From Oscillospiraceae bacterium (GTDB lineage: Bacteria > Bacillota > Clostridia > Oscillospirales > Oscillospiraceae), in NCBI GenBank assembly GCA_017545165.1, contig JAFWQQ010000055.1, positions 1-64,000 of the forward strand: DNA of 64,000 bases. The letters are read 5' to 3'. The position numbers and the translations under genes are program-made. Each line of letters begins with the position of its first letter. The first letter of the stretch is position 1. The notes under the pieces are model-generated. The model was not told the DNA's origin, searched no databases, and was given only the letters and a program-made list of their open reading frames with translations. Below, piece by piece: positions 23,742 through 32,519 of this stretch.

Positions 23742-24992
23742 ATGCGGGAGTATAACACCGAGATCCTCTCTGTGGGGACCGAGCTGCTGCTGGGGCACAT
23801 CACCAACACCGATGCCCGGGATATCTCCGAGCTGCTGTCGAAGATCGGGGTGAACGTGCGCTGGCACACGGTGGTGGGGGATAACCCGGAGCGTCTTGCT
23901 TCCTGCGTGGAGATCGCCAAGGGCCGGGCGGATGTGATCATCACCACCGGCGGCCTGGGTCCCACCTGCGACGATTTGACCAAGCAGATCCTGGCGCAGA
24001 GCTTCGGCCTGCCCCTCACGGAGAACGCCGCCGAGCGGGAGGGACTCTATGAGTATATCCAGACGGGGAAGGACTTCACGCCGAATAATTACAGCCAGGC
24101 CCTGCTGCCGGAGGGCTGCACCGTGTTCCACAACCGCTGGGGCACCGCCCCCGGCTGCGCCTTCGAGGCGGAGGGCAAGCTGGTCCTCATGCTGCCGGGT
24201 CCGCCCAACGAGTGCGTGCCCATGTTCCGAGAGTACGCCGTCCCCTACCTGAAGAAGCTCTCCGAGGAGCAGATCGTTTCCCATTCCATCCGGATCTTCG
24301 GCCTGGGGGAGAGCGCGGTGGACCAGATCTTCGCCGAAGAGATGAACGCCATGCGCAATCCCAGCATGGCCCCCTACGCCAAGGAGTGCGACTGCCTGCT
24401 GCAGGTCACCGCCAAGGCGAGGAGCGAGGAGGAGGCCGAGGCCATGATGGCCCCGGTGATCGAACACGTGAAGGCGCGGCTGGGAGAATACGTCTACGGC
24501 ATGGACGTGGAGAGCATCGAGGAGGCCGTGCTGCCGATTCTAAAGGAGAGGGGCCTCACCTTCGCCGCCGCCGAGAGCTGCACCGGGGGCGACGTGGCCC
24601 GGCGGATCACCGAGATCCCTGGGGCCAGCGCCGTCTTCGCCGGGGGCTGCGTGACCTACACCAACGAGGTCAAGGCCCGGCTCCTGGGCATCGACCGGGC
24701 GCTGATCGAAGAAAAGGGCGCCGTCAGCGAGCCGGTGGCGCGGCTCATGGCCCAGCGGGTCCGGGCTGTCACCGGGGCGGACATCGGCCTGGGGGTTACG
24801 GGCCTGGCCGGGCCGGACGGGGACGGGGTCCACGAGGTGGGCACGGTCTTCGTCTCCATGGCCGTGGAAGGGGAGACCTTCGTTCGGGAGCTGCACCTGG
24901 GGACCTTCCGCACCCGCAGCTTCATCCGCCGCATGGCGGGGAACCATCTCTACGACATGATGCGCCGCTGGCTCACGGGTCTGGCGGTGTGA
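23742..24992 (+). CDS. cinA: CinA-family protein (nucleotide amidohydrolase)
   Basis: A 416-residue full-length CinA. The N-terminal MoaB-like domain (1-170) has EILSVGTELLLGHITNTDARDISELL and TTGGLGPTCDDLTKQ. The C-terminal nicotinamide-mononucleotide deamidase domain (about 255-416) has AAESCTGGDVARRITEIPGAS, GGCVTYTNEVK and GVTGLAGPDGD. It recycles NMN or hydrolyses ADP-ribose-type compounds and is linked to competence in some species. It starts immediately after thiI in one operon that ends at the hairpin near 25040. Confidence 0.93.
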   Translation: MREYNTEILSVGTELLLGHITNTDARDISELLSKIGVNVRWHTVVGDNPERLASCVEIAKGRADVIITTGGLGPTCDDLTKQILAQSFGLPLTENAAEREGLYEYIQTGKDFTPNNYSQALLPEGCTVFHNRWGTAPGCAFEAEGKLVLMLPGPPNECVPMFREYAVPYLKKLSEEQIVSHSIRIFGLGESAVDQIFAEEMNAMRNPSMAPYAKECDCLLQVTAKARSEEEAEAMMAPVIEHVKARLGEYVYGMDVESIEEAVLPILKERGLTFAAAESCTGGDVARRITEIPGASAVFAGGCVTYTNEVKARLLGIDRALIEEKGAVSEPVARLMAQRVRAVTGADIGLGVTGLAGPDGDGVHEVGTVFVSMAVEGETFVRELHLGTFRTRSFIRRMAGNHLYDMMRRWLTGLAV

Positions 24993-25038
24993 GGATCGCG
25001 AGAGAAGCGAAGCGAAATACGCTTGATATGGATTCTGA

Positions 25039-25070
25039 AGAATTGCGCTGCTTGACTGCAGCGCAATTTT
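25039..25070 (+). terminator. Terminator of the thiI-cinA operon
   Basis: AATTGCGCTGC (25041-25051) and GCAGCGCAATT (25058-25068) with T residues following. Confidence 0.88.
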
Positions 25071-25315
25071 ATGCTATTCTAACTGTACTAAGACGGTTAA
25101 TACAGTGCGTTCGAGGAAAGGCGGAGCGTGAACGCGGGACGGCGGGCGGCCGAGAGCGTCGGCCCCTACGAGCGCAGGACGGGACGCGGGCGTGGGACGG
25201 CGGGCGACCGAGGGCGTCGGCCCCTACGGCGAGGACGGACGCGGACGCAGGACGGACCACGGGCCGCCGAGGGCGTCGGCCCCTACGGGCGCAGGACGGG
25301 ACGCGGGCGTGGGAC

Positions 25316-25566
25316 GGCGGGCGACCAAAGGTCGCCCCTACGGCGAGGACAAGACGTGGGTGCGGGACGGAGACCTCATCCGTCATCCGCCTCGTGGGAG
25401 ATCGGCGGATGCCACCTGTCAGCCTTGCGGTACCCGAAAAAACCTTCGGGCTTGCGCTGATCCTCGGTTTTTTCGACCGCTGCGGTAAAAGCAAACCGCC
25501 TTCTTCTGCCGCTGGCAGCGTCGGCTTGCTTTTCCCCGTGCGCGGGGAAGGCATGGCGGGTGCGGA
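25316..25566 (+). repeat. 251-bp direct repeat, copy 1
   Basis: Runs from GGCGGGCGACC to TGCGGA and matches 26006-26256 with only a handful of substitutions, at an offset of exactly 690 bp. It contains a family 1 hairpin, a family 2 stem, CCCGAA/TTCGGG, and a long stem AAAAGCAA.../...TTGCTTTT. A diverged relative lies at about 59835-60010. Confidence 0.88.
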
Positions 25567-26005
25567 TCGGCGGGAGGGGACAAGCCCCTCCCCTACGGCG
25601 GAGGACGGACGCGGACGCGGGACGAGACGACGCCGAGCGATGCTCGGCGCTACGGGCGCGGACGAGGCGCGGGCGTGGGACGGCGGGCGACCAAAGGTCG
25701 CCCCTACGGCACGGGACGAAACGCGTGCGCGGGAAGGACGGCGGCGGGGGACGGACGTGGACGCGGGACAGACCACGGGCCGCCGAGGGCGTCGGCCCCT
25801 ACGGGCGAGAGACGGACGTCGGCGCGGAATGGCGGGCGGCCGCAAGGGCCGCCCCTACGGCGAGGACGGGGCGTTGGCGCGCCTTTGCCTCCCTCTCAGA
25901 GGGAGGTGTCATCCGGCGTCTCACGCAAGCCGGATGACGGAGGGAGTCTGCGGGCCGCCGAGGGCGTCGGCCCCTACGGGCGAGAGACGGACGTCGGCGC
26001 GGAAT

Positions 26006-26256
26006 GGCGGGCGACCAAAGGTCGCCCCTACGGCGAGGACAAGACGTGGGTGCGGGACAGAGACCTCATCCGTCATCCGCCTCGCGTGAGATCGGCGGAT
26101 GCCACCTGTCAGCCTTGCGGTACCCGAAAAAACCTTCGGGCTTGCGCTGATCCTCGGTTTTTTCGACCGCTGCGGTAAAAGCAAACCGCCTTCTTCTGCC
26201 GCTGGCAGCGGCGGCTTGCTTTTCCCCGTGCGCGGGGAAGGCATGGCGGGTGCGGA
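26006..26256 (+). repeat. 251-bp direct repeat, copy 2
   Basis: Second copy of the 25316-25566 unit; differences include GTGGGAG/GCGTGAG and one base in CAGCGTCGG/CAGCGGCGG. Confidence 0.88.
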
Positions 26257-26272
26257 GATGGCAGTGTGTTCC

Positions 26273-26348
26273 TGCAATTCCGAATTCCGCATTCCGAATT
26301 GTTCCGTGCGGCGCGTTCATGCAATTCCGAATTCCGCATTCCGAATTG
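26273..26348. repeat. Two 29-bp TGCAATTCCGAATTCC repeats
   Basis: Identical 29-bp copies at 26273-26301 and 26320-26348, each built of ATTCCG words and rich in EcoRI sites. Related to 10620-10657. They lie directly before the GntR gene. Confidence 0.88.
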
Positions 26349-26376
26349 CGAATTCTTCAGAAAGGACGGTGGGCGG

Positions 26377-26739
26377 ATGATCAACATCAATTTCCGGGAT
26401 GCCCGGCCCATCTATGAGCAGGTGAGGGACGGCTTTCGCCAGCTGATCCTCACCGGGGCCCTGCCGGCGGACAGCAGGCTGCCCTCGGTGCGGGAGCTGG
26501 CCGGACAGCTGGCCATCAACCCCAACACCATCCAGCGGGCCTATCGGGAGCTGGAGCAGGAGGGCTATATCTGCTCGGCGCCTGGGCGGGGCAGCTTCGT
26601 GCGCCGGGGGGACGCCGCGGTCCTGGCCCGGCGGGCGGAGCTGCTGGAGCGCTGGGACGCGCTGAGCGGCGAATTGAAGCAGCTGGGGCTGACCGAGGAG
26701 GAGCTCTGCCGGCGGCTGAAAGGAGAAACACATGATTGA
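26377..26739 (+). CDS. GntR-family regulator, YtrA subfamily
   Basis: A 120-residue transcription regulator. The winged helix at about 10-75 (RPIYEQVRDGFRQLILTGALPADSRLPSVRELAGQLAINPNTIQRAYRELEQEG) is split here by its known GntR landmarks. A very short C-terminal helix region, with no ligand domain, marks the YtrA subfamily. Such regulators repress adjacent ABC transporters that respond to cell-wall antibiotics. ATG 26377 follows AAAGGA. Its end overlaps the ABC ATPase start by eight bases, so the three genes form an operon. Confidence 0.88.
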   Translation: MININFRDARPIYEQVRDGFRQLILTGALPADSRLPSVRELAGQLAINPNTIQRAYRELEQEGYICSAPGRGSFVRRGDAAVLARRAELLERWDALSGELKQLGLTEEELCRRLKGETHD

Positions 26740-27625
26740 AGTACGGGATCTGGTAAAGAGCTTTGACGGCCTCCGGGCCCTGGACGGGCTGCGTCTCACG
26801 GTGCCCACCGGGGCGGTCTACGGTCTGGTGGGGCCCAACGGCGCGGGAAAAAGCACCCTGATCCGCCATCTGGCCGGGATCCTCCGGCAGGATAGCGGCA
26901 GCGTCACAGTGGACGGGGAGCCGGTCTATGAAAATCCGGCGGTGAAGCGCCGCATCGCATACATCCCCGATGAGCCTATGATCTATTCCCAGGCCAGCAT
27001 CCGGGACATTCGGCGGCTCTATCGGGAGCTGTACCCGAGCTTTGATCCGGAACGCTGGGAGAAGCTGGCCCCGGCCTTCGGGCTGGACGAAAAGCGGCCC
27101 ATCCGCAAGCTCTCCAAGGGGCAGCAGAAGCAGGCCGCCTTCTGGCTGGCCCTGGCCCTGACGCCGGAGCTGGTGATCCTGGACGAGCCGGTGGACGGGC
27201 TGGACCCGGTGATGCGCCGGCAGGTCTGGAGCCTGCTGCTCTCGGATGTGGCGGAGCGGGGCACCACGGTGCTGGTCTCCTCCCACAATCTGCGGGAGCT
27301 GGAGGACGTCTGCGATCACGTGGGTATCATGCACCGGGGAAAATTGCTGCTGGAGCGGAGCCTCTGCGAGCTGCAGGAAAACCTGGTGAAGGTCCAGCTG
27401 GCCCTGCCCGAGGGGGCGGAGCTGCCGGAGGGCCTGGACATCCTGCACGAGAGCAGAACCGGACGGCTGCGGCAGCTGATCCTGCGGGGCAAGAGCGAGG
27501 AGCTCACCGCGACGCTCCAGAAGGCGGGGCCCTTGTTTATGGACACACTGCCGCTGAATCTGGAGGAGATCTTTATCTATGAATTGGGAGGCGCTGACCA
27601 TGAAGTCCAGAATATCCTGCTTTAA
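26732..27625 (+). CDS. ABC transporter ATP-binding protein (YtrB-like)
   Basis: A 297-residue ATPase. Walker A is GPNGAGKST (about 37-45), the Q-loop region lies near YIPDEPMIYSQ, the signature is LSKGQQKQ (variant of LSGGQ), Walker B is LVILDEPVDGLDP and the H-loop is SSHNLRELEDVC. A C-terminal extension (about 215-297) is typical of the drug/multidrug exporter group. It pairs with the membrane protein that follows, whose start lies inside this gene. Export of, or resistance to, an envelope-active compound is inferred from the GntR-YtrA context. Confidence 0.9.
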   Translation: MIEVRDLVKSFDGLRALDGLRLTVPTGAVYGLVGPNGAGKSTLIRHLAGILRQDSGSVTVDGEPVYENPAVKRRIAYIPDEPMIYSQASIRDIRRLYRELYPSFDPERWEKLAPAFGLDEKRPIRKLSKGQQKQAAFWLALALTPELVILDEPVDGLDPVMRRQVWSLLLSDVAERGTTVLVSSHNLRELEDVCDHVGIMHRGKLLLERSLCELQENLVKVQLALPEGAELPEGLDILHESRTGRLRQLILRGKSEELTATLQKAGPLFMDTLPLNLEEIFIYELGGADHEVQNILL

Positions 27626-29426
27626 CGGCGGCGTCTGCCGCAACCTTCTGCGCCGCTTCTGGCCCCTCTGGTCGGGCTATCTGGTGCTCTTGCTGTTCCT
27701 GCTGCCGGTGCAGCTTTCCAGAAGCAGTACCTGGGACAGCGGGATCAAGGCCGGCTTGCAGGGCCTGGTCCTGAGAAGCGGCTGCGACATGATCTTCGTC
27801 TCCTTTGCGATGGGGATCGTGACGGCCATGGCGGTCTTCGGCTATCTTTACAATTCCCGCAGCTGCGGCTTGATGCACAGCCTGCCGATCCGTCGGGAGA
27901 CCCTGTTCCTCACGGTCTGGATCACGGGTTTTCTCCCCATGCTCGCCGCGGAGCTGCTGACGGCGCTGCTCACCGGCGCTCTGTACCTGGGAAGGGGCCT
28001 TCTGCTGCGGGACCTGCTCAGCTGGCTTTGGATCGCGTTCTGCTCGAACCTGATCTTTTACGGGCTGGCGGTATTCTGCGCCATGCTGACGGGGAGCCTG
28101 TGGATGCTGCCGGTGGCATATCTGGCCTTGAACCTGGCTGCCTGGGCTGCGGAGGAAGGCCTGCGCGAAGTGCTGCAGGACCTGGTTTACGGCGCCTACA
28201 TCCGGGCGGACACCTGGTTCACCTGGCTCTCGCCGGCGGTCTGGCTCAACCGGCGGGTTTATGTGAGCAGGATCCTCGGCGAGGGCTGGGAGATCCTCGG
28301 CCTGGGCTGGCTGGCGATCTACGCCGGCGTGGGGCTGCTCCTCTCCCTGCTGGCGCTGCTGATGTACCGGAGGCGGCACATGGAGTGTGCGGGAGACACC
28401 GCAGCCTACCCGGTCCTAAAGCCCATTTTCCGCTGCGGTATGGCCATCGGCACCTCGCTGATCTTGGCCTCCTCGGTCAATTCCCTGCTGTTGGGCGGCA
28501 GCTTCCACGGGCGTACGGAGGCTTTCCTGCTTCTGGGACTGCTGCTCCTGGGGGCGGTCCTGGGCTGGATCGCTGCGGAGATGCTGCTGTCCCGCAGCGT
28601 TCGGATCTTTCCCGGAAAATGGAAGGGCCTGGCCCTGCTTTGCGCTGTGATCTGCCTGCTTACGCTCTCCGCGGAATTTGACCTGACGGGCTATGAGCGC
28701 CGGGTGCCGGACCCGGAGCAGGTGGAAACGGTGAACTGTTATGCCAAGGGGGACTGGACGGTTCGGGACCCCGAGAATATCCGGGAGCTCACGGCGCTCC
28801 ACCGGGACCTGATCGAGCACAAGAGCCTGCACGAGGGGGAGATCCACAGCTTCGGCACCTGGGTGCTCCTGAAGTATGTGATGAAGGACGGAAGCGAGCT
28901 GGAGCGGGGCTACTATCTGGATTCCGCCACGCCCGAGGAAGCGACGGACCTGGAAAGCCTGGAGGACCTGATCAATCGCCCGGAGCTGCTGGCCCAGCGT
29001 AATCTGCTGCAGGAGGCTCCGACGGAGGAGAATTTCTACGCCGCTTATTTCGGTTATCATTGGGTGGACGGGGAGATCGATCATTACGAGACGGTGAAAC
29101 TGAGCGCGGAGGAAGCGCTGGACTTCTATCGGACCGCCGTGCTGCCGGATCGGGAGGCCGGGACGCTCGGGCGCATTTGGCTGCTCTCGAATGGCCGGAA
29201 AATGGATCTGGACAGCAATGTGAGCTTCCACATGGAGCTGGTGCGGATCCTGCCCGGCGAGAGGGAGCGTAAAAACCTGTATCTCCTGGATCTGGTGATC
29301 GAGATGGATTCCGAGGCCTGCCTCGCCTGGATCAAGGAGCACACGGAGATCCCCGTTTTCCCGCAGCGTCAGCTCCAGCAGGAGGCGGCCCCGGCGCCTG
29401 CGGTTCCGGAGCTTGCTGCGCCCTGA
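27600..29426 (+). CDS. ABC transporter permease with extracytoplasmic C-terminal domain
   Basis: A 608-residue membrane protein. About six helices in the first 250 residues (LFLLPVQL..., MGIVTAMAVFGYLYNSRSCGLMHSLPIRRETLFL) form an ABC-2-like unit. The LMHSLPIRRETLF motif is shared with clostridial bacitracin-type and YtrC-type permeases. Further helices lie at about 280-365. A long soluble C-terminal region (about 370-608) is rich in acidic residues and ends Ala/Pro-rich. Start chosen at ATG 27600 with GGGAGG eight bases upstream; an upstream ATG at 27579 has no such site. Partner of the ATPase before it. Confidence 0.82.
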   Translation: MKSRISCFNGGVCRNLLRRFWPLWSGYLVLLLFLLPVQLSRSSTWDSGIKAGLQGLVLRSGCDMIFVSFAMGIVTAMAVFGYLYNSRSCGLMHSLPIRRETLFLTVWITGFLPMLAAELLTALLTGALYLGRGLLLRDLLSWLWIAFCSNLIFYGLAVFCAMLTGSLWMLPVAYLALNLAAWAAEEGLREVLQDLVYGAYIRADTWFTWLSPAVWLNRRVYVSRILGEGWEILGLGWLAIYAGVGLLLSLLALLMYRRRHMECAGDTAAYPVLKPIFRCGMAIGTSLILASSVNSLLLGGSFHGRTEAFLLLGLLLLGAVLGWIAAEMLLSRSVRIFPGKWKGLALLCAVICLLTLSAEFDLTGYERRVPDPEQVETVNCYAKGDWTVRDPENIRELTALHRDLIEHKSLHEGEIHSFGTWVLLKYVMKDGSELERGYYLDSATPEEATDLESLEDLINRPELLAQRNLLQEAPTEENFYAAYFGYHWVDGEIDHYETVKLSAEEALDFYRTAVLPDREAGTLGRIWLLSNGRKMDLDSNVSFHMELVRILPGERERKNLYLLDLVIEMDSEACLAWIKEHTEIPVFPQRQLQQEAAPAPAVPELAAP

Positions 29427-29577
29427 GAGAAGGGCGGCGGATTCATTGATTCTTCCCGGAAAGTTCATAATCAATTTGGGCTTTGTTCATGCCAAAGTCA
29501 TATTTCTGCGGTAGGATAGCACCATCAAAAAAGGAACAAGCAAGGTTCCCGGTTCGTCAAAAAAGAGGTCTTTCAGT

Positions 29578-31191
29578 ATGTCAGAACCCAGAGAAGAGGA
29601 ATGGACCGAAAACGATATTTTCAAGGATGTGTTTGCGGGAGAGGCCCCGGTCGAAGAGGCGGCCCCGATTGAGGAGGCTGCTCCGATCGAGGAGTCGGCC
29701 CCGATTGAAGAAGCGGCGCCCTATGAAGAGGCGGCCCCGGTCGAGGAGGCGGCTCCGGTGGAGGAAACTGCGCCCCAGCCGGACAACTGGTATCACAGCG
29801 GCGCGGAAAACCCCGCCGACGGCGGGCCGATCTATTCCGACGCCCATTATGAGCCTGCCGGCTCCACCACCACTCCGCCCCGCTACTATACGCCGCCGGT
29901 GCGGCAGGAGCGGGTGAAGCGGGAGAAGGCGCCCCGCCGGAATCGCAGATCGAGCATGAGCCTGAGCGGCGTGCTCTGGCTGTGCCTGGTGTGCGCCCTG
30001 CTGGGAGGCTGCATCGGCGCGGGGATCAACACCTGGCTGACCGAATCGCGTTTTGACGCCGTGGAGCGGGCCCTGGCCCAGAACGCCGCTGTCTCCGCGG
30101 AGAACGCCGCCGCCATCCAGGAAAACAGCGCGGCCATCGCCAGAAACAGCTCCAGCGGCAGTCTGCCTGCCTTGTCCGCGTCCGCGCAGCAGCCCACAGT
30201 GGTCATGCCGGTGGCTGACACCGGCAGCGCCAGACTGGAGCCCGCACAAATCTATGAGCTGGCCTGCAGCCAGGTGGTGGGCATCACCACCAGCTACTCC
30301 ACCGCCGGCTACTTCGGAGGCGTTCGTTCCGGCACCATCTCCGGCTCCGGCTTTATCCTCACGGAGGACGGCTATATCGTCACCAACTACCATGTGATCC
30401 AGACGGCTGAGCAGGCCGATCTGCCCATCACAGTCGTGCTCTACGACGGCTCGGAGTATGAGGCCAGCATCGTGGGCAGCGAAGAGATCAACGACCTGGC
30501 CGTGCTGAAAATCGACGCTGCGGGGCTGAACCCCGTCAGCTTCGGCAACAGCGACGCGCTGAGCGTCGGCGAGGAGATCTACGTGGTGGGCAATCCCCTG
30601 GGTGAGCTGGAGTTTTCCATGAGCACCGGCCACGTCAGCGCTCTGAACCGGAAGATCTCCACCGAGGGAGCGGACAACATCTCCATGTTCCAGCTGGACG
30701 CCGCGGTGAACCCGGGCAATTCCGGCGGACCTGTGTATAACGCCAGGGGCGAGGTCGTGGGGGTCGTGACCGCCAAATACAGCGATACCGACGTGGAGGG
30801 CCTGGGCTTCGCCATCCCCAGCAGCGACGCGCTGCGGATCACCGAGGACCTGGTCAATCTGGGCTACGTTACCGGAAAGGCCTATCTGGGCATCAGCTAT
30901 GACGGACGATACAACGCCATGGCCGCCCACTACTACGACATGCCCCTGGGCGTGTACGTGGTCTCGGTGGAGCCCGGCTCCGCCGCCGAGAAGGCCGGCC
31001 TGGAGAAGGGCGACATCATCACCTCCCTGGACGGCGAGAGCATAAAGAGCTACAGCGATCTGCGCAGTGTGATCCGGCAGCACAGTCCCGGAGACAGCGC
31101 GGAGCTGGGCTATTACCGGGCGGGCAAAAGCTGCAGCGTGCGCATCACCTTCGACGAGTATGCGCCGAAGAGCGACAGCCTGAACCCCTGA
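29578..31191 (+). CDS. HtrA/DegP-like membrane-anchored serine protease
   Basis: A 537-residue quality-control protease. The cytosolic N terminus (1-75) has imperfect repeats of EEAAPIEEAAP/VEEAAP, acidic and Pro-rich. One transmembrane helix at about 129-152 (GVLWLCLVCALLGGCIGAGI) follows a basic stretch. The trypsin-like domain holds the triad His272 (TNYHVI), Asp306 (INDLAVL) and Ser382 (GNSGGP). A PDZ domain (about 440-530) ends the protein. The active site faces outside. ATG 29578 sits behind GAGGT. A terminator follows at about 31237. Likely induced by envelope stress, as for relatives; no regulator site was recognised. Confidence 0.93.
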   Translation: MSEPREEEWTENDIFKDVFAGEAPVEEAAPIEEAAPIEESAPIEEAAPYEEAAPVEEAAPVEETAPQPDNWYHSGAENPADGGPIYSDAHYEPAGSTTTPPRYYTPPVRQERVKREKAPRRNRRSSMSLSGVLWLCLVCALLGGCIGAGINTWLTESRFDAVERALAQNAAVSAENAAAIQENSAAIARNSSSGSLPALSASAQQPTVVMPVADTGSARLEPAQIYELACSQVVGITTSYSTAGYFGGVRSGTISGSGFILTEDGYIVTNYHVIQTAEQADLPITVVLYDGSEYEASIVGSEEINDLAVLKIDAAGLNPVSFGNSDALSVGEEIYVVGNPLGELEFSMSTGHVSALNRKISTEGADNISMFQLDAAVNPGNSGGPVYNARGEVVGVVTAKYSDTDVEGLGFAIPSSDALRITEDLVNLGYVTGKAYLGISYDGRYNAMAAHYYDMPLGVYVVSVEPGSAAEKAGLEKGDIITSLDGESIKSYSDLRSVIRQHSPGDSAELGYYRAGKSCSVRITFDEYAPKSDSLNP

Positions 31192-31236
31192 ATCTGATAC
31201 TTTTCACTCCTATATCCTCTCTTTTCTCCCAAACGA

Positions 31237-31268
31237 AGGACCGCAGGCCAAAAACCTGCGGTTCTTTG
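31237..31268 (+). terminator. Terminator of the HtrA gene
   Basis: CCGCAGG (31241-31247) and CCTGCGG (31255-31261) with an A-rich loop and TTCTTTGTT after. Confidence 0.75.
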
Positions 31269-31299
31269 TTATTATTGAGACCTGAGAGGACGGGACGTC

Positions 31300-31690
31300 T
31301 GCGCGGGACGGCGGGCGATTCGTGAAGCGCCCCTACGCCGGAGGACGAACGTCGGCACAAATCTGCGGGAGGGGCAAGCCCCTCCCCTACGGCGTGGACG
31401 GAAGCTGGCCCGATCTTGCCTCCCCCCCTGTGGGGGAGGTGGCATCCGCCGATCCCCCGCGAGGCGGATGACGGAAGGGCTTGTTCGTGTCGGCGGACGC
31501 GAACGAGACCTCGGTACGGGAGGGCGGGCGACCAAAGGTCGCCCCTACGGCGGAGCGGGGGACGGGACGTCGGTGCGGGAGGGCGGGCGGCCGCAAGGGC
31601 CGCCCCTACGGGCACGGGACGTCGGGCGCGGGACAGACGGCAGGAGAAAGTGGATTGCCACGACAGTGTGCGCACTGTATCGCAATGACA
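31300..31690. repeat. Repeat cluster between htrA and the phosphoribosyltransferase gene
   Basis: Family 1 copies at about 31312-31339, 31367-31395, 31526-31553 and 31586-31612; a family 2 unit, inverted, at about 31418-31475. A different dyad lies at 31654-31686 (ATTGC..GACAGTG-tgcg-CACTGT..GCAAT). No gene seen in 31192-31889. Confidence 0.85.
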
Positions 31691-31747
31691 GGACGGGGGA
31701 GGTGGAGGCGGGGATCCTGCGGAGCCGGGGAAAATCGGAATTGCCTC

Positions 31748-31775
31748 TTGATTTTTCCGCGTTTTCCTGTAAAAT
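31748..31775 (+). promoter_or_regulatory. Promoter of the phosphoribosyltransferase gene
   Basis: TTGATT (31748-31753) and TAAAAT (31770-31775), 16-base spacer; the leader is about 107 bases. Confidence 0.65.
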
Positions 31776-31889
31776 AGGAGAGTCTGAAAAACACGGGCAA
31801 GACCGCCCGATTCGGCTGCGGGCGTCGGAAGGATCCGGCGTGCGCCGATGCGGACGGATCCGCCCTAAACTCTCAGGAGGAAGTAAACC

Positions 31890-32444
31890 ATGACTTATGA
31901 AATCGATATCTGCGGACTGAAGCGGGATCTGCCCCTCTGCAAGGTCACGGACGATCTTTACATCGGCGCCTTCGTCATGTTCGGCGACGTGGAGCTCACG
32001 GTCCACTGCGCCGCGGAGCTGCTGAAGAAGGCCCCCGACTATGACTATCTCCTGGCTCCCGAGGCCAAGTCCATCCCCTTGCTCTACGAGATGGCCCGCC
32101 AGAGCGGCGCGGAGAAGTATTTTGTCGCCCGCAAGGGCGCCAAGGCCTACATGTCCGACGTGTTTGAGGTCAGCGTGAAGTCCATCACCACCATGCACGT
32201 GCAGAAGCTGGTGCTGGATACCGCCGACGCCGAGATGATCCGCGGCAAGCGCATCCTGATCCTGGACGACGTGATCTCCACCGGCGAGAGCCTGCGGGCC
32301 ACGGAGGAGCTGGTGCGCCAGGCCGGAGGCATCGTGGCCGGCAGGATGGCCGTTCTCGCCGAGGGCGAGGCCTATGACCGGGACGACATCATCGTTCTGG
32401 GAAAGCTGCCTCTGTTCAACCCCGACGGCACGGTGAAGGCCTGA
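31890..32444 (+). CDS. Purine-type phosphoribosyltransferase
   Basis: A 184-residue type I phosphoribosyltransferase. The PRPP-binding loop is ILILDDVISTGESLRA (about 119-134). Conserved LAPEAKSIPLLYEMAR matches the region that reads ESRGF/EAKGI in adenine and xanthine enzymes. The C-terminal LAEGEAYDRDDIIVLGKLPLF resembles the hood end of Apt-like proteins. It transfers ribose 5-phosphate from PRPP to a base; adenine or xanthine is most likely, but I cannot assign it. Own promoter and a strong two-way terminator downstream. Confidence 0.82.
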   Translation: MTYEIDICGLKRDLPLCKVTDDLYIGAFVMFGDVELTVHCAAELLKKAPDYDYLLAPEAKSIPLLYEMARQSGAEKYFVARKGAKAYMSDVFEVSVKSITTMHVQKLVLDTADAEMIRGKRILILDDVISTGESLRATEELVRQAGGIVAGRMAVLAEGEAYDRDDIIVLGKLPLFNPDGTVKA

Positions 32445-32460
32445 CTTCGGACAGAACAGC

Positions 32461-32503
32461 AAAAAAGGGACGCGGCTCCAGGTTCGGAACCGCGTCCCTG
32501 TTT
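32461..32503. terminator. Bidirectional intrinsic terminator
   Basis: AGGGACGCGG (32466-32475) with CCGCGTCCCT (32490-32499), A-run before and TTTC after, between two converging genes. Confidence 0.85.
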
Positions 32504-32519
32504 CGTATCATGCGATAGT

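Larger units (their letters stand above)
25130..26260. repeat. 1.1-kb island of palindromic repeats
   Basis: No real gene seen. It contains about 11 family 1 hairpins with CCCTACGG tails (near 25142, 25200, 25263, 25319, 25570, 25630, 25685, 25776, 25835, 25951, 26009). Family 2 units lie at about 25375-25420, 25883-25940 (inverted) and 26066-26105, and there are two copies of a 251-bp direct repeat. Spacers are runs of GGACG/GCGGACG words. Long open frames here are low-complexity Arg/Gly/Pro products and are not genes. Confidence 0.9.

Noticed and set aside
24212..26089. 625-codon frame running from cinA into the repeat island
   Set aside because: Overlaps cinA in the wrong frame and continues through palindromes, giving Arg/Gly-rich GRPYG-type peptides without any domain.
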